Shown in pieces: positions 54,505-63,471 of a stretch of DNA of 64,000 nt. The translations under genes and the position numbers were made by a program. The stretch's first letter is position 1, and every line of letters begins with the position of its first letter. Origin of the DNA: Geodermatophilaceae bacterium URHB0062. Its GTDB lineage: Bacteria > Actinomycetota > Actinomycetes > Mycobacteriales > Geodermatophilaceae. The DNA is taken from assembly GCA_000620185.1 (NCBI GenBank), contig JHVO01000008.1, positions 360,598 to 424,597 of the forward strand, in the 5' to 3' direction. A model generated the notes under the pieces. It was not told the DNA's origin. It saw only the letters and a list, made by a program, of their open reading frames with translations, and did no database searches.

Positions 54505-57500
54505 GTGAGTAGCTCGTCCGACTCGTTCGCGCACCTCCACGTCCACACCGAGTACTCGATGCTGGACGGCGCCGCCAAGCTGCCGGAGGTGACGGCGGCC
54601 GCCGCCGCGCAGGGCATGCCGGCGCTGGCGATGACCGACCACGGCAACGTGTTCGGCGCCTACGACTTCTACAAGCAGGCCAACGGCGCCGGTGTGAAGC
54701 CGATCATTGGCATGGAGGGCTACTACACGCCGGGCTCGCGCTTCGACCGCGCGCCCTTCGACTTCGGCGACAACCTCATCGACGAGGAGGGTGACGGCGG
54801 CTCCAACCGCGGCAAGGCCGCGTACACCCACATGACGCTGCTCGCGCGCACCACGGAGGGCATGCACAACCTGTTCCGCATCTCCTCGCTGGCCAGCCTC
54901 GAGGGGCAGTACCGCAAGCCGCGCTTCGACCGCGATCTGCTCGAGCGCTACGGCAAGGGCCTCATCGCCACCACCGGCTGCCCGTCGGGCGAGGTGAACA
55001 TGTGGCTGCGGGCCGGCAAGGAGGACAGGGCGCGCCAGGCCGCGGCCGACTTCCAGGACATCTTCGGGCGGGAGAACTTCTACGCCGAGCTGATGGACCA
55101 CGGGCTGTCCATCGAGAAGAAGACCCGCCCGGCGCTGCTGGCGATCGCCAAGGACCTCGGCATCCCGCTGCTGGCCACGAACGACCTCCACTACACGCAC
55201 AAGGAGGACGCCGAGGCCCACGACGCCCTGCTGTGCATCCAGACCGGGTCGCGGCTGAACGAGACCAACCGCTTCCGGTTCAACGGCGACGGCTACTACC
55301 TCAAGAGCGCCGCCGAGATGCGCGCGTTGTTCCCGGGTGACCTGCAGGCCGCCTGCGACAACACGCTGCTGGTCGCCGAGCAGTGCGAGGTGACGTTCAC
55401 CGAGGGCGCCGACCTGATGCCGCGGTTCCCGCTGCCGCCGGGGGAGGACGAGACCTCCTGGTTCATCAAGGAGGTCGAGCGCGGCCTGCACAAGCGCTGG
55501 CCGAACGGCATCCCCGACTACGTGCGCAAGCAGGCCGACTACGAGACCGGGATCATCTGCCAGATGGGCTTCCCGGGGTACTTCCTCGTGGTCGCCGACT
55601 TCATCAACTGGGCCAAGGACAACGGCATCCGGGTCGGGCCGGGTCGAGGGTCTGCGGCCGGGTCGCTGGCCGCCTACGCGATGGGCATCACCGACCTCGA
55701 CCCGCTGGCCCACGGGCTGATCTTCGAGCGGTTCCTCAACCCCGAGCGCGTCTCCATGCCCGACGTCGACATCGACTTCGACGACCGCCGGCGGGGCGAG
55801 GTGATCCGCTACGTGTCGGAGAAGTACGGCGAGGAGCGGGTCAGCCAGATCGTCACCTACGGCACCATCAAGGCCAAGGCCGCGATCAAGGACGCCGCCC
55901 GCGTGCTGGACCGGCCCTACTCGGTGGGCGACGAGCTCACCAAGATCATGCCGCCGTCGGTCATGGGCAAGGACATCCCGCTCTCGGGCATCTTCGATCC
56001 GGCCCACCCGCGCTACAAGGAGGCCGCGGAGTTCCGCGCCCGCTACGAGTCCGACCCGGGCGCGGCCGAGGTCGTCGACCAGGCCCGCAAGCTCGAGGGG
56101 CTGAAGCGGCAGTGGGGCGTGCACGCCGCCGGCGTGATCATCGGCCGCTTCCCGCTGATCGACAGCATCCCGATCATGCGCCGCGAGTCCGACGGCGCCG
56201 TCATCACGCAGTTCGACTACCCGACCTGCGAGACGCTCGGCCTGCTGAAGATGGACTTCCTGGGGCTGCGCAACCTCACGGTCATCGACGACGCGCTGCG
56301 CAACATCGTGGCCAACGGCAAGGAGCCGGTCGACCTCGACGAGATCAGCAAGGACCTCACCGACAAGAACACCTACGAACTGCTCGCCCGGGGTGACACC
56401 CTCGGCGTCTTCCAGTTCGACGGCGGTCCCATGCGGTCGCTGCTGCGCCTCATGCGGCCGGACAACTTCGAGGACATCTCGGCCGTCGGCGCGCTCTACC
56501 GGCCGGGTCCGATGGGCGCCAACTCGCACACGAACTACGCGCTGCGCAAGAACGGGCAGCAGGAGATCACGCCCATCCACCCCGAGCTCGCCGAGCCGCT
56601 GGCGGAGATCCTCGGTGGCACCTACGGCCTGATCGTCTACCAGGAGCAGGTCATGGCGATCGCGCAGAAGGTCGCCGGGTACTCGCTCGGCAAGGCCGAC
56701 CTGCTGCGCCGCGCGATGGGCAAGAAGAAGAAGTCCGTCCTGGACGCCGAGTTCGTCGGTTTCGAGGCCGGGATGAAGGAGAGCGGCTACTCCGCCGCGG
56801 CGATCAAGACCCTCTGGGACATCCTGGTCCCGTTCGCCGACTACGCGTTCAACAAGGCCCACTCGGCCGCCTACGGCCTGGTCTCGTACTGGACGGCGTT
56901 CCTCAAGGCGAACTACCCGGCCGAGTACATGGCCGGTCTGCTCACCAGTGTCGGTGACGACAAGGACCGCCGGCCGATCTACCTCGCCGAGTGCCGGCGG
57001 ATGGGCATCAAGGTGCTGCCGCCCGACGTCAACGAGTCGTCCTGGGACTTCACCGCCGTCGGCACCGACATCCGGTTCGGCATGGCCTCGGTGCGCAACG
57101 TGGGCCACAACGTCGTCGACTCGATCGTCCGCGCCCGCACGGAGAAGGGCCCGTTCAAGGACTTCGCCGACTTCATGCGCAAGATCGACACGGTCGCCTG
57201 CAACAAGAAAGTGATCGAGTCCCTCGCCAAGGCCGGGGCGTTCGACTCCCTGGGCCACTCACGGCAGGGCATCGCCGCGGTCCACGCCCAGGCCGTCGAC
57301 TCGGCCATGGCGCTCAAGCGCAAGGAGGCCGAGGGGCAGTTCGACCTGTTCGGCAGCTTCGGCGCCGACGCGGGCGACGACGACCCGTTCGGCGGGGCGC
57401 TGGACATCGTCATCCCCACGGCCGACTGGTCGAAGTCCGAGCGCCTGGTCTACGAGCGCGACATGCTCGGCCTCTACGTCTCCGACCACCCGCTGCACGG

Positions 57501-58065
57501 CGTCGAGCACGTGCTCACCTCGCACGCCGACACCCCTATTGCCGAGATCAACGCAGGGGGCGTCGAGGACGGCGCGAACGTGACGATCGCCGGCATCCTC
57601 ACGGCGGTCTCCCCGCGCACGAACAAGCAGGGCGCGCCCTGGGCGATCGCGACGCTCGAGGACCTCGAGTCGGGTATCGAGGTGCTCTTCTTCCCGAAGA
57701 CCTGGGCGGAGGTCTCGGAGAAGATCGTCCGCGACCAGATCGTCGTGGTGAAGGGGCGGATCAGCCGGCGCGACGACCAGCCCTCGCTGTTCGGCTCCGA
57801 GGTGACCATCCCCGAGCTCACCGAGGGTCCGCGCGGTCCGGTGCTGGTCTCGATGGCGGCGGCGCGGTGCACGCCGCCCGTCGTGGAGCGGCTGCGCGAG
57901 GTGCTGGGCAGCCACCCCGGCACGACCGAGGTGCAGCTCAAGCTGATCAACGGCGGCCGGGAGACCGTGCTGCGGCTCGACCAGGGTCTCCGGGTGCGCC
58001 CCAGCACGGCGCTGATGGGCGACATCAAGGCGCTCCTCGGGCCGACGAGCGTGGCGATCCTCTGA
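54505..58065 (+). CDS. dnaE: Replicative DNA polymerase III alpha subunit DnaE1
   Basis: 1186 residues. The N-terminal PHP domain starts FAHLHVHTEYSMLDGA, and in actinobacteria this domain supplies the proofreading exonuclease. The palm has PDVDIDFDDRRRGEV with catalytic Asp420 and Asp422; further strings are GRGSAAGSLAAYAMGI, GVHAAGVIIG and FNKAHSAAYGLVSYWTAFLK. The (HhH)2 segment, a beta-clamp-binding region and an OB fold (ITAVSPRTNKQGAPWAIATLEDL-like) follow. It is the essential chromosomal replicase. A 246-base upstream region holds repeat F and presumably its promoter. Confidence 0.97.
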   Translation: MSSSSDSFAHLHVHTEYSMLDGAAKLPEVTAAAAAQGMPALAMTDHGNVFGAYDFYKQANGAGVKPIIGMEGYYTPGSRFDRAPFDFGDNLIDEEGDGGSNRGKAAYTHMTLLARTTEGMHNLFRISSLASLEGQYRKPRFDRDLLERYGKGLIATTGCPSGEVNMWLRAGKEDRARQAAADFQDIFGRENFYAELMDHGLSIEKKTRPALLAIAKDLGIPLLATNDLHYTHKEDAEAHDALLCIQTGSRLNETNRFRFNGDGYYLKSAAEMRALFPGDLQAACDNTLLVAEQCEVTFTEGADLMPRFPLPPGEDETSWFIKEVERGLHKRWPNGIPDYVRKQADYETGIICQMGFPGYFLVVADFINWAKDNGIRVGPGRGSAAGSLAAYAMGITDLDPLAHGLIFERFLNPERVSMPDVDIDFDDRRRGEVIRYVSEKYGEERVSQIVTYGTIKAKAAIKDAARVLDRPYSVGDELTKIMPPSVMGKDIPLSGIFDPAHPRYKEAAEFRARYESDPGAAEVVDQARKLEGLKRQWGVHAAGVIIGRFPLIDSIPIMRRESDGAVITQFDYPTCETLGLLKMDFLGLRNLTVIDDALRNIVANGKEPVDLDEISKDLTDKNTYELLARGDTLGVFQFDGGPMRSLLRLMRPDNFEDISAVGALYRPGPMGANSHTNYALRKNGQQEITPIHPELAEPLAEILGGTYGLIVYQEQVMAIAQKVAGYSLGKADLLRRAMGKKKKSVLDAEFVGFEAGMKESGYSAAAIKTLWDILVPFADYAFNKAHSAAYGLVSYWTAFLKANYPAEYMAGLLTSVGDDKDRRPIYLAECRRMGIKVLPPDVNESSWDFTAVGTDIRFGMASVRNVGHNVVDSIVRARTEKGPFKDFADFMRKIDTVACNKKVIESLAKAGAFDSLGHSRQGIAAVHAQAVDSAMALKRKEAEGQFDLFGSFGADAGDDDPFGGALDIVIPTADWSKSERLVYERDMLGLYVSDHPLHGVEHVLTSHADTPIAEINAGGVEDGANVTIAGILTAVSPRTNKQGAPWAIATLEDLESGIEVLFFPKTWAEVSEKIVRDQIVVVKGRISRRDDQPSLFGSEVTIPELTEGPRGPVLVSMAAARCTPPVVERLREVLGSHPGTTEVQLKLINGGRETVLRLDQGLRVRPSTALMGDIKALLGPTSVAIL

Positions 58066-58094
58066 ACGGCGCCCCGGCCGGCCGCGAGCCGTTG

Positions 58095-58100
58095 TTCACT
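58095..58100 (+). promoter_or_regulatory. -10-like hexamer TTCACT for the DUF2567 gene
   Basis: TTCACT lies 6 nt before the GTG at 58107. It is weaker than the TANNNT sites because the A at position 2 is missing. GGAGG lies only one base before the GTG, too close to serve as its ribosome site, so a leaderless start is plausible. Confidence 0.35.
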
Positions 58101-58106
58101 GGAGGC

Positions 58107-58772
58107 GTGGCTCCACCGTCGATCCCCGGCCATCCGCGTGCCGTGCCGGCCCCCGCCGCCCTGTGGCGGGGACGGCGCGAGTTGCGGGCCGACCTGCGCA
58201 GCTCCGTCCTGCTGGTCCTGGGTCTCGCCCTCGCGGGCCTGCCCGCCGGACTGCTCTGGTGGGCGCTCGCTCCCCGCGCGGACTTCCGGATCACCGACGC
58301 CGGCCCGACGGTGATCGGCCACCCCTCGCAGGAGCTCCTGGTCGGCGATGACGTCGTCTTCGTGCTGGTCGTGGCCGGGCTGGGCCTGCTCGCCGGGGCG
58401 GCTGCGTGGTTCCTGCGCCGCCGTCGAGGGGTCGCCACCGTCGTCGCGCTCGCCCTCGGCGCCACAGCAGCCGCGGTCCTCGCATGGCAGGTCGGCGAGG
58501 TACTGGGCGTCGGGCCGACCGTGGCCCAGCTGGCCGACGTCGGTGCCCGGGTCACCACGCCTCTGCGGCTGGGCAGTCTGCCCGCGCTCGCCATGGCCCC
58601 GTTCGCGGCCTTGCTCGCCTACGTCGTGCCGGTGGTCGTCGCGCGCGAGGACGGTCTCGGCCGGGTGCAAGAGGGCGACCCCGCCGCAGGCGCCGGCCCG
58701 GAGCCGGGCTCCGTGCATGCTGCCGCCGACGACGGTCACCTCGTCGCCCCGCCACCGGTGCGTCCCTCGTAG
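58107..58772 (+). CDS. DUF2567 membrane protein
   Basis: 221 residues from GTG; GTG 58143 is an alternative. Membrane helices are near 30-52, 80-100, 105-125 and 150-175. The short external loop after helix 1 reads [32 protein letters not shown], typical of DUF2567, an actinobacterial family of unknown role. The tail is an acidic/Pro-rich disordered stretch. It ends at repeat copy A, which lies between it and the convergent LON-domain gene. Confidence 0.82.
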   Translation: MAPPSIPGHPRAVPAPAALWRGRRELRADLRSSVLLVLGLALAGLPAGLLWWALAPRADFRITDAGPTVIGHPSQELLVGDDVVFVLVVAGLGLLAGAAAWFLRRRRGVATVVALALGATAAAVLAWQVGEVLGVGPTVAQLADVGARVTTPLRLGSLPALAMAPFAALLAYVVPVVVAREDGLGRVQEGDPAAGAGPEPGSVHAAADDGHLVAPPPVRPS

Positions 58773-58829
58773 AAGGGCCCCGTCCTCCCCACCCCTCGCA
58801 GGCTCGGGGCGGTGCCCTGGACGGGGCCT
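58771..58829 (+). repeat. Dispersed hairpin repeat, copy A (between convergent genes)
   Basis: A perfect 10-bp outer stem (58776-58785 with 58819-58828) and an inner CCCC...GGGG. It overlaps the stop codons of both the DUF2567 gene (+) and the LON-domain gene (-), so it can terminate both. Confidence 0.8.
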
Positions 58830-59583
58830 AATTCACCGTCATCGGTGTGGCGAACTCCTGCAGCGGCACCGGGACGGCGCCGATCTCCTGGAGCAGGGTG
58901 AGCTCGCGGCGGAGCAGCCGGGCCTCGGTCACGAGCCTGCGCCGCGTCGCCGACTCGGCCAGCAGATGCTGCCGGTCCTCGGTGGTCAGCAGCGCCGCCG
59001 AGGCGACGAGCCACGACAGCGCTGCCGGATCGTCGGCGACGGCCTCGACCATCGTCGCCACCTCGACGTCCTGCCGGCCGTGCCCGAGCCCGAGCTCGGC
59101 GACCTCCGAGACGTACTCGAGGAACTGGTCGCGCACCGCGCGTACGAGCACCGTCAGGGAGCCGCGGGCCACGGGGGGCGCGCACTCGGCGTCGCCCGCG
59201 GCGTCCTCGGCCGCCTCCTCGTCGGTGAGCCACTCCACCTCGCCCTGCAGATAGGGCGGCTCCTCGCCGACGACGACGTCGAGCAGCCGGAACCGGTCGC
59301 CGCCCACGGTGACGATCCGGAAGCCGCCGTCGGACTGCGGACGGACGGTGTGCAGCCGGGCCGTGCAGCCGACGTCGTAGAGGGCCTCGGCCGGAGCGAT
59401 CTGCTCGACCTCCCAGCCCTGCCGGATGGCCACGACGCCGAATCGGCGCAGGTCGCTGCTGCCGGGCAGCGCGGTGAGGTCGCTGACGAGACGGCGGTAG
59501 CGCGGCTCGAAGATCTGCAGGGGGAGGACCACCCCCGGGAAGAGGGGCTTCCCGAGCGGGAACAGCGGGATGAGCTCGCCCAT
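58828..59583 (-). CDS. LON peptidase substrate-binding-domain protein
   Basis: 251 residues from ATG, supported by a TACGCT -10 hexamer 6 nt upstream. The N-terminal LON substrate-binding (PUA-like) fold is evident in [41 protein letters not shown] and [10 protein letters not shown]. There is no ATPase or protease domain, so this is a stand-alone form common in actinobacteria. It may act as an adaptor, but its role is unknown. Divergent from hisD. Confidence 0.9.
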   Translation of the reverse strand: MGELIPLFPLGKPLFPGVVLPLQIFEPRYRRLVSDLTALPGSSDLRRFGVVAIRQGWEVEQIAPAEALYDVGCTARLHTVRPQSDGGFRIVTVGGDRFRLLDVVVGEEPPYLQGEVEWLTDEEAAEDAAGDAECAPPVARGSLTVLVRAVRDQFLEYVSEVAELGLGHGRQDVEVATMVEAVADDPAALSWLVASAALLTTEDRQHLLAESATRRRLVTEARLLRRELTLLQEIGAVPVPLQEFATPMTVN

Positions 59584-59589
59584 CCCGGC

Positions 59590-59595
59590 AGCGTA
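59590..59595 (-). promoter_or_regulatory. -10 hexamer TACGCT of the LON-domain gene
   Basis: Minus strand. Six bases (GCCGGG) separate it from the ATG, giving a leaderless transcript. Confidence 0.55.
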
Positions 59596-59602
59596 CGGGG
59601 GC

Positions 59603-59616
59603 CGGGAGCGCTCCCG
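59603..59616. promoter_or_regulatory. 14-bp palindrome in the LON/hisD divergent region
   Basis: CGGGAGCGCTCCCG is perfectly self-complementary and lies between the two divergent -10 elements. A shared operator is possible. Confidence 0.4.
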
Positions 59617-59627
59617 CCGCCGCTGGC

Positions 59628-59633
59628 TACCCT
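59628..59633 (+). promoter_or_regulatory. -10 hexamer TACCCT of the his operon
   Basis: TACCCT fits TANNNT. Transcription would start near 59640, leaving about 25 nt of leader with GGAGG (59655-59659) before the hisD GTG. No room for a his leader-peptide attenuator. Confidence 0.5.
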
Positions 59634-59664
59634 GGAGACCCGCCCACCACCTCCGGAGGCCCCC

Positions 59665-60972
59665 GTGCTCGCCCGCATCGACCTGCGCGGATCCGCGCTG
59701 CCGGGGACCCGGGAGCTGGCCGGTCTCCTGCCGCGCGCCGCCACCGACATCGACTCGGTCATGGCCACCGTCCGGCCGCTGTGCGAGGACGTCCGCTTCC
59801 GTGGCGCCCAGGCGGTCCGCGAGATCACCGCCCGCCTCGACGGGGTCGACAACGAGGACTTCGCCGTCCCCCGGGAGGCGCTCGACCGCGCCTTGGCCGA
59901 GTGCGAGCCCGCCCTGCGCGCCGCGCTGGAGGAGGCGATCACCCGGGTCCGTCGCGTGCACGCCGACCAGCGGCGCACCGACGTGACGACGCAGGTCGTG
60001 CCCGGCGGCACGGTGACCGAGCGCTGGCTGCCCGTCCGCCGGGTCGGCCTCTACGTGCCCGGCGGGCTGGCCCCGTTGCTGTCCAGCGTCGTGATGAACG
60101 TGGTGCCCGCGCAGATCGCCGGCGTGGAGTCGATCGCGGTCGCCTCCCCGCCGCAGCGCGACCACGGTGGGCTCCCCGACCCCGGCGTCCTCGCCGCCTG
60201 CGCACTGCTGGGCATCACCGAGGTCTACGCCGTCGGCGGGGCGCAGGCCATCGCCGTCTTCGGGTACGGCGCGGGGTCGTGCGAGCCGGTGGACATGGTC
60301 ACCGGACCGGGGAACGTCTACGTCACCGCGGCCAAGCGGCTGCTGCGCGGCATGATCGGCATCGACTCCGAGGCCGGGCCCACCGAGGTCGCGATCCTCG
60401 CCGACGACACCGCCAATCCCGCGCACGTGGCGGCCGACCTGATCAGCCAGGCCGAGCACGACCCGCTGGCCGGGGCGGTGCTGGTCACCGACAGCGAGGC
60501 GCTCGCCGACGCCGTCCTCGACCTGGTGCCCGCGCAGGTGGCGGCCACCAAGCACTCCGACCGCATCACCACGGCTCTGGACGGCACCCAGTCCGGCGTC
60601 GTCCTGGTGGACGACGTCGACGCGGGCCTCCGGGTGGTCGACGCCTATGCCGCCGAGCACCTGGAAATCCAGACGCGCGATGCCCGCGAGGTGGCGCAGC
60701 GGGTGCGCAACGCCGGCGCCATCTTCGTCGGCGCCTGGTCCCCGGTCTCCCTCGGCGACTACTGCGCCGGGTCCAACCACGTGCTGCCCACCGGTGGCTG
60801 CGCGCGGCACTCCAGCGGCCTGTCGGTGCAGTCGTTCCTGCGGGGCATCCACGTCGTCGAGTACGACCAGCGGGCCCTCGCCGAGGTGGCCGGTCACATC
60901 GACGCGCTGGCCGGCGCGGAGGACCTGCCGGCGCACGCGGCCGCCGTGCGCATCCGGCAGTCCCGCCGGTGA
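59665..60972 (+). CDS. hisD: Histidinol dehydrogenase
   Basis: 435 residues from GTG, with GGAGG five bases upstream. HisD oxidises histidinol to histidine in two NAD-dependent steps using zinc. Family strings: [71 protein letters not shown] (zinc-ligand region), [12 protein letters not shown] and [17 protein letters not shown]. It is the first gene of the his operon and overlaps hisC by GTGA. Confidence 0.96.
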   Translation: MLARIDLRGSALPGTRELAGLLPRAATDIDSVMATVRPLCEDVRFRGAQAVREITARLDGVDNEDFAVPREALDRALAECEPALRAALEEAITRVRRVHADQRRTDVTTQVVPGGTVTERWLPVRRVGLYVPGGLAPLLSSVVMNVVPAQIAGVESIAVASPPQRDHGGLPDPGVLAACALLGITEVYAVGGAQAIAVFGYGAGSCEPVDMVTGPGNVYVTAAKRLLRGMIGIDSEAGPTEVAILADDTANPAHVAADLISQAEHDPLAGAVLVTDSEALADAVLDLVPAQVAATKHSDRITTALDGTQSGVVLVDDVDAGLRVVDAYAAEHLEIQTRDAREVAQRVRNAGAIFVGAWSPVSLGDYCAGSNHVLPTGGCARHSSGLSVQSFLRGIHVVEYDQRALAEVAGHIDALAGAEDLPAHAAAVRIRQSRR

Positions 60973-62090
60973 GCGAGCTCGACCAGCTCCCGCTGCGGCC
61001 GGAGCTGCGGGGCCGCACGCCCTACGGCGCCCCGCAGGTGCCGGCCCGCTACCGGCTCAACACGAACGAGAACCCGCACCCGCTGCCCGACGAGCTGCTG
61101 GCCGACCTCGGCACCGCGCTGGGGCACGCGGCGCTGGAGCTCAACCGCTATCCGGACCGGGACGCCGTCGCGCTGCGCACCGACCTCGCGGCCTACCTGA
61201 GCCGGACGAGTGGCGAGGCGGTGGACCCCGCGCAGGTGTGGGCGGCCAACGGCTCCAACGAGATCCTGCAGCAGGTGCTCCAGGCGTTCGGCGGAGCCGG
61301 GCGGACGGCGCTGGGCTTCACGCCGTCCTACTCCATGCACCCGATCATCTGCGCCGGCACCGGAACCGGCTGGGTCGACGGCCACCGCCGCGACGACTTC
61401 ACCATCGACGCCGCGGTCGCCGCCGCGCAGGTGCGCGAGGTGCGGCCGGACGTCGTCTTCGTGACCAGCCCGAACAACCCGACCGGCACCGCCGTGGCGC
61501 TGGAGACGATCACCGAGATCTACGACGCCGCGACGGGGGTCGTCGTGGTGGACGAGGCGTACGCCGAGTTCGCGCGAGCGGGGACGCCGTCGGCGCTCAC
61601 CCTGCTGCCGGGGCGGCCGCGGCTGATCGTCAGCCGCACGATGAGCAAGGCGTTCGGCATGGCCGGGCTGCGGCTGGGCTACCTGGCCGCCGACCCCGCC
61701 GTCGTCGATGCGCTGCAGCTGGTGCGGCTGCCCTACCACCTCAGCTCGCTGACCCAGGCGGCCGCGCGCACCGCACTGGCGCACACCGACGCCCTGCTGG
61801 CCACGGTCGACGCGGTCAAGGCGCAGCGCGACCGGATCGTCGAGACGCTGCCGTCGCTCGACCTGACCAGCGTGCCGAGCGACGCCAATTTCGTGCTGTT
61901 CGGGCGCTTCGCGGACGCTCCCGCCGCCTGGCGGGCGCTGCTGGAACGCGGCGTGCTGGTGCGGGACGTCGGGCTGCCCGGCTGGCTCCGGGTCACGGCC
62001 GGTACCGCGGAGGAGACGACTGCCTTCCTCACCGCCCTGAGTGAGGTCGCGCGGGATCACCGGACCGGTGAGGGAGAATCGCCCGCATGA
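60969..62090 (+). CDS. hisC: Histidinol-phosphate aminotransferase
   Basis: 373 residues from the GTG overlapping hisD. PLP-dependent class I/II aminotransferase: [11 protein letters not shown] at the N-terminus, [30 protein letters not shown] and the Schiff-base lysine in [18 protein letters not shown] (Lys227). It converts imidazole-acetol phosphate to histidinol phosphate. The stop overlaps hisB (ATGA). Confidence 0.95.
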   Translation: MSELDQLPLRPELRGRTPYGAPQVPARYRLNTNENPHPLPDELLADLGTALGHAALELNRYPDRDAVALRTDLAAYLSRTSGEAVDPAQVWAANGSNEILQQVLQAFGGAGRTALGFTPSYSMHPIICAGTGTGWVDGHRRDDFTIDAAVAAAQVREVRPDVVFVTSPNNPTGTAVALETITEIYDAATGVVVVDEAYAEFARAGTPSALTLLPGRPRLIVSRTMSKAFGMAGLRLGYLAADPAVVDALQLVRLPYHLSSLTQAAARTALAHTDALLATVDAVKAQRDRIVETLPSLDLTSVPSDANFVLFGRFADAPAAWRALLERGVLVRDVGLPGWLRVTAGTAEETTAFLTALSEVARDHRTGEGESPA

Positions 62091-62683
62091 GCCGCACTGC
62101 ACGCGTCGAGCGGGCCACGAGCGAGACCAAGCTGGTCGTCGAGGTCGACCTCGACGGCACCGGGAAGAGCTCCATCAGCACCGGCGTCGGCTTCTACGAC
62201 CACATGCTGACGGCGCTGTCGAAGCACAGCGGCATCGACCTGACCGTGCAGGCCGACGGCGACCTGCACATCGACGCCCACCACACCGTGGAGGACGTCG
62301 CCATCGCCCTTGGCATGGCGTTCGCCGAGGCGCTGGGCGACAAGCGCGGCATCACGCGCTACGGCGACGCGACGATCCCGATGGACGAGGTGCTCGTGCA
62401 GGCGGCGGTCGACCTCTCGGGCCGGCCGTACTTCGTGCACGCCGAGCCCGAGAACATGACGCCGATGATCGGGCCGGACTACCCGACCAGCCTGACCAAG
62501 CACGTGCTGGAGTCGTTCGCGTTCAACGCGCGGATCAGCCTGCACGTGCGGGTGCTCTACGCCGGCCGGGACGCCCACCACATCGTGGAGGGGCAGTTCA
62601 AGGCGTTGGCCCGTGCGCTGCGGACCGCCGTCGCGATCGACCCGCGGGTGGGCGACGTCCCCTCCACCAAGGGCGCGTTGTAG
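62087..62683 (+). CDS. hisB: Imidazoleglycerol-phosphate dehydratase
   Basis: 198 residues from ATG, the monofunctional form without a histidinol-phosphatase domain. Metal-binding histidine clusters: [35 protein letters not shown] and the repeat-related H-rich segment [20 protein letters not shown]. It makes imidazole-acetol phosphate, the substrate of HisC. hisH, priA and hisF do not follow; the next gene is a small membrane protein. Confidence 0.96.
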   Translation: MSRTARVERATSETKLVVEVDLDGTGKSSISTGVGFYDHMLTALSKHSGIDLTVQADGDLHIDAHHTVEDVAIALGMAFAEALGDKRGITRYGDATIPMDEVLVQAAVDLSGRPYFVHAEPENMTPMIGPDYPTSLTKHVLESFAFNARISLHVRVLYAGRDAHHIVEGQFKALARALRTAVAIDPRVGDVPSTKGAL

Positions 62684-62687
62684 GTCC

Positions 62688-62864
62688 GTGAACTTCGGCC
62701 TGATCCTGCTCGTGCTGGGGGGCTTCCTCCTGGGCGGGGCGTGGAGTGCCTGGCGCACGGACGAGGACGCCGGCGTGCGCGGCACCCCGCAGATCGTGCT
62801 GGCCGTCGTGCTGCTGCTCGCCGCCCTGCTGGCGACGGCGTCGGGCATCCTGCGGCTGGTGTGA
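62688..62864 (+). CDS. Small two-helix membrane protein
   Basis: 58 residues from a GTG four bases after the hisB stop. It has two hydrophobic segments (LILLVLGGFLLGGAW at 4-18 and IVLAVVLLLAALLATASGIL at about 36-55) joined by a charged loop. It is tightly placed in the operon, and its stop overlaps the next GTG (GTGA), which supports it as real. Unrecognised function. Confidence 0.65.
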   Translation: MNFGLILLVLGGFLLGGAWSAWRTDEDAGVRGTPQIVLAVVLLLAALLATASGILRLV

Positions 62865-63457
62865 GCGCCGCCGACGAGGAGCGCTTCCTCGGCATCGTGC
62901 TTGCCGACCCCACGGTGCACGGGGTGCTGGAGAGGGCGCCGGCGCTCGGCGTGGGGGACTGGTGGCTGACCGCCGGAGTGCTGTTCCAGACGGTGTGGAA
63001 CTCGCTCACGGGTCGTCCACCGGGCACGGGCATCCGCGACGCGGACCTCTTCTACTTCGACGCCGACACCTCGTGGGAGGCGGAGGACGCCGCCATCCGC
63101 GCGGGCGCCGACCTGTTCGCCGGCCTGCCCGTGCCGGTGGAGATCCGCAACGAGGCGCGGGTGCACCTCTGGTACGCCGAGCGCTTCGGTGTCCCGGCGC
63201 CGGCCGCCTTCCGGAACACCTGCGAGGCGATCGACGCGTTCGCCGCCGTCTGCTGCAGTGTCGGCCTCACGGTGGGGGAGGACGGCGACCCGCGCGTCTA
63301 CGCGCCGTACGGCTACGACGACCTGTTCGGGATGGTGCTGCGGCCGAACCCGCACAGCCCCGCGCCACGCCAGGTCTACGAGAGCAAGGCCGCGCGCTGG
63401 GCCGAGCACTGGCCGGAGCTGACGGTCCTGCCCTGGGACGGCGCCGCGCGCCCCTGA
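62861..63457 (+). CDS. Nucleotidyltransferase-like protein (DUF925 type)
   Basis: 198 residues from the GTG overlapping the small membrane-protein stop. It resembles the NTP_transf_6/DUF925 family of uncharacterised nucleotidyltransferases: DWWLTAGVLFQTVWNSLTG, IRDADLFYFDAD (the Asp-x-Asp-like metal site), RNEARVHLWYAERFG and YGYDDLFGMVLRPNP. Cytoplasmic; substrate unknown. It closes the his-linked transcript, facing the HNH gene across a short hairpin. Confidence 0.85.
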   Translation: MSAADEERFLGIVLADPTVHGVLERAPALGVGDWWLTAGVLFQTVWNSLTGRPPGTGIRDADLFYFDADTSWEAEDAAIRAGADLFAGLPVPVEIRNEARVHLWYAERFGVPAPAAFRNTCEAIDAFAAVCCSVGLTVGEDGDPRVYAPYGYDDLFGMVLRPNPHSPAPRQVYESKAARWAEHWPELTVLPWDGAARP

Positions 63458-63471
63458 CCCATCGGGTCAGG
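63453..63471. terminator. Bidirectional hairpin over two stop codons
   Basis: CCTGACCC and GGGTCAGG form an 8-bp stem with a 3-nt loop. The stem contains the TGA of the plus-strand gene and the TGA of the minus-strand HNH gene. Confidence 0.65.

Noticed and set aside
54352..57258. A 968-codon minus-strand frame opposite dnaE1.
   Set aside because: Val/Asp/Arg-rich mirror of the DnaE1 codons, without a start signal.
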